NCBI GenBank assembly: GCA_023262195.1
Contig: JALRDM010000213.1
Span: forward strand, 1 to 5,514
DNA length: 5,514 bases
Direction of reading: 5' to 3'
DNA from: Salibacteraceae bacterium
GTDB taxonomy: Bacteria > Bacteroidota > Bacteroidia > Flavobacteriales_G > Salibacteraceae
The notes under the pieces were generated by a model. That model made no database searches, was not told the origin of the DNA, and saw only the letters and a program-made list of their open reading frames with translations. Positions 5,382-5,514 of the stretch are shown in pieces; position 1 is the stretch's first letter, and each line of letters starts with the position of its first letter. The position numbers were made by a program, and so were the translations under genes.

Positions 5382-5514
5382 GTGCAATCAATTAGAAACA
5401 TCGCCATCATCGCTCACGTTGACCATGGCAAAACAACCCTCGTAGACAAAATCATTCACTACGCTCAAATCCTTGATGAACGAAAGGAAGTAAGTGAATT
5501 AATCTTGGACAATA
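5382..5514 (+). CDS. typA: TypA/BipA ribosome-associated GTPase, 5' part only
   Basis: Forty-four codons are visible before the window ends. They begin (M)[19 protein letters not shown] and run on through [16 protein letters not shown] to [17 protein letters not shown] is the G1 P-loop of translation-factor GTPases, and the following LDERKE segment is typical of TypA/BipA rather than EF-Tu, EF-G or LepA. BipA acts in ribosome assembly and in stress or cold adaptation. The start is GTG at 5382: the frame is closed by TAA at 5349-5351 and has no ATG between, and family members commonly start [17 protein letters not shown]. Just upstream TACTTTCG (5355-5362) resembles the Bacteroidota -7 box TAnnTTTG, which would give a very short leader, though no clear TTG -33 element is present. 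Confidence 0.93.
   Translation, partial: MQSIRNIAIIAHVDHGKTTLVDKIIHYAQILDERKEVSELILDN

Overview
The window reads as chromosomal DNA from a marine member of the Bacteroidota, most likely Flavobacteriia or a close relative. Four things support this: a proteorhodopsin of the flavobacterial type with methionine at the spectral tuning site, a type IX secretion (T9SS) type A sorting-domain sequence, a small DUF7009-like protein, and the short GreA/GreB-like protein that Bacteroidota carry. Base composition is moderately AT-rich, and clear Shine-Dalgarno sites are mostly absent, as expected for this phylum.

Layout. Bases 1-47 are the region downstream of the proteorhodopsin gene. Bases 48-836 (minus) encode a complete, green-tuned, proton-pumping proteorhodopsin. 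Bases 837-1218 form a 382-base AT-rich gap holding the rhodopsin leader and probable control region. Bases 1219-4754 hold a compact minus-strand gene run, in transcription order: a multi-pass membrane protein of unknown function, a THEP1-like P-loop NTPase, a MobA-like molybdopterin nucleotidyltransferase, FdhD, a DUF7009-like small protein, and an orphan T9SS C-terminal domain. Bases 4831-5274 (plus, divergent) encode a GreA/GreB-like protein. From 5382 (plus) runs the 5' end of typA/bipA, which starts at GTG and leaves the window.

How the genes fit together. MobA and FdhD serve the molybdenum cofactor of formate dehydrogenase: MobA makes the guanine dinucleotide form, and FdhD transfers sulfur to the Mo centre. 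The THEP1-like NTPase and the membrane protein overlap or abut them and are probably cotranscribed, so they may act in cofactor maturation or in uptake of a related substrate. No formate dehydrogenase gene lies in the window. Where one might be expected downstream of fdhD there is the DUF7009-like gene and then a T9SS sorting-domain fragment.

The most unusual spot is 1418-1444. The C-terminal FPNP of the DUF7009-like protein lies exactly where the FPNP opening of a T9SS domain would be, but the rest of that domain is in the +1 frame. This looks like a gene-fusion or deletion scar, a frameshift, or, less likely, recoding at a UGA-C stop. I do not see a clearly new defence or mobile system, and I found no tRNA, rRNA, CRISPR or insertion sequence.
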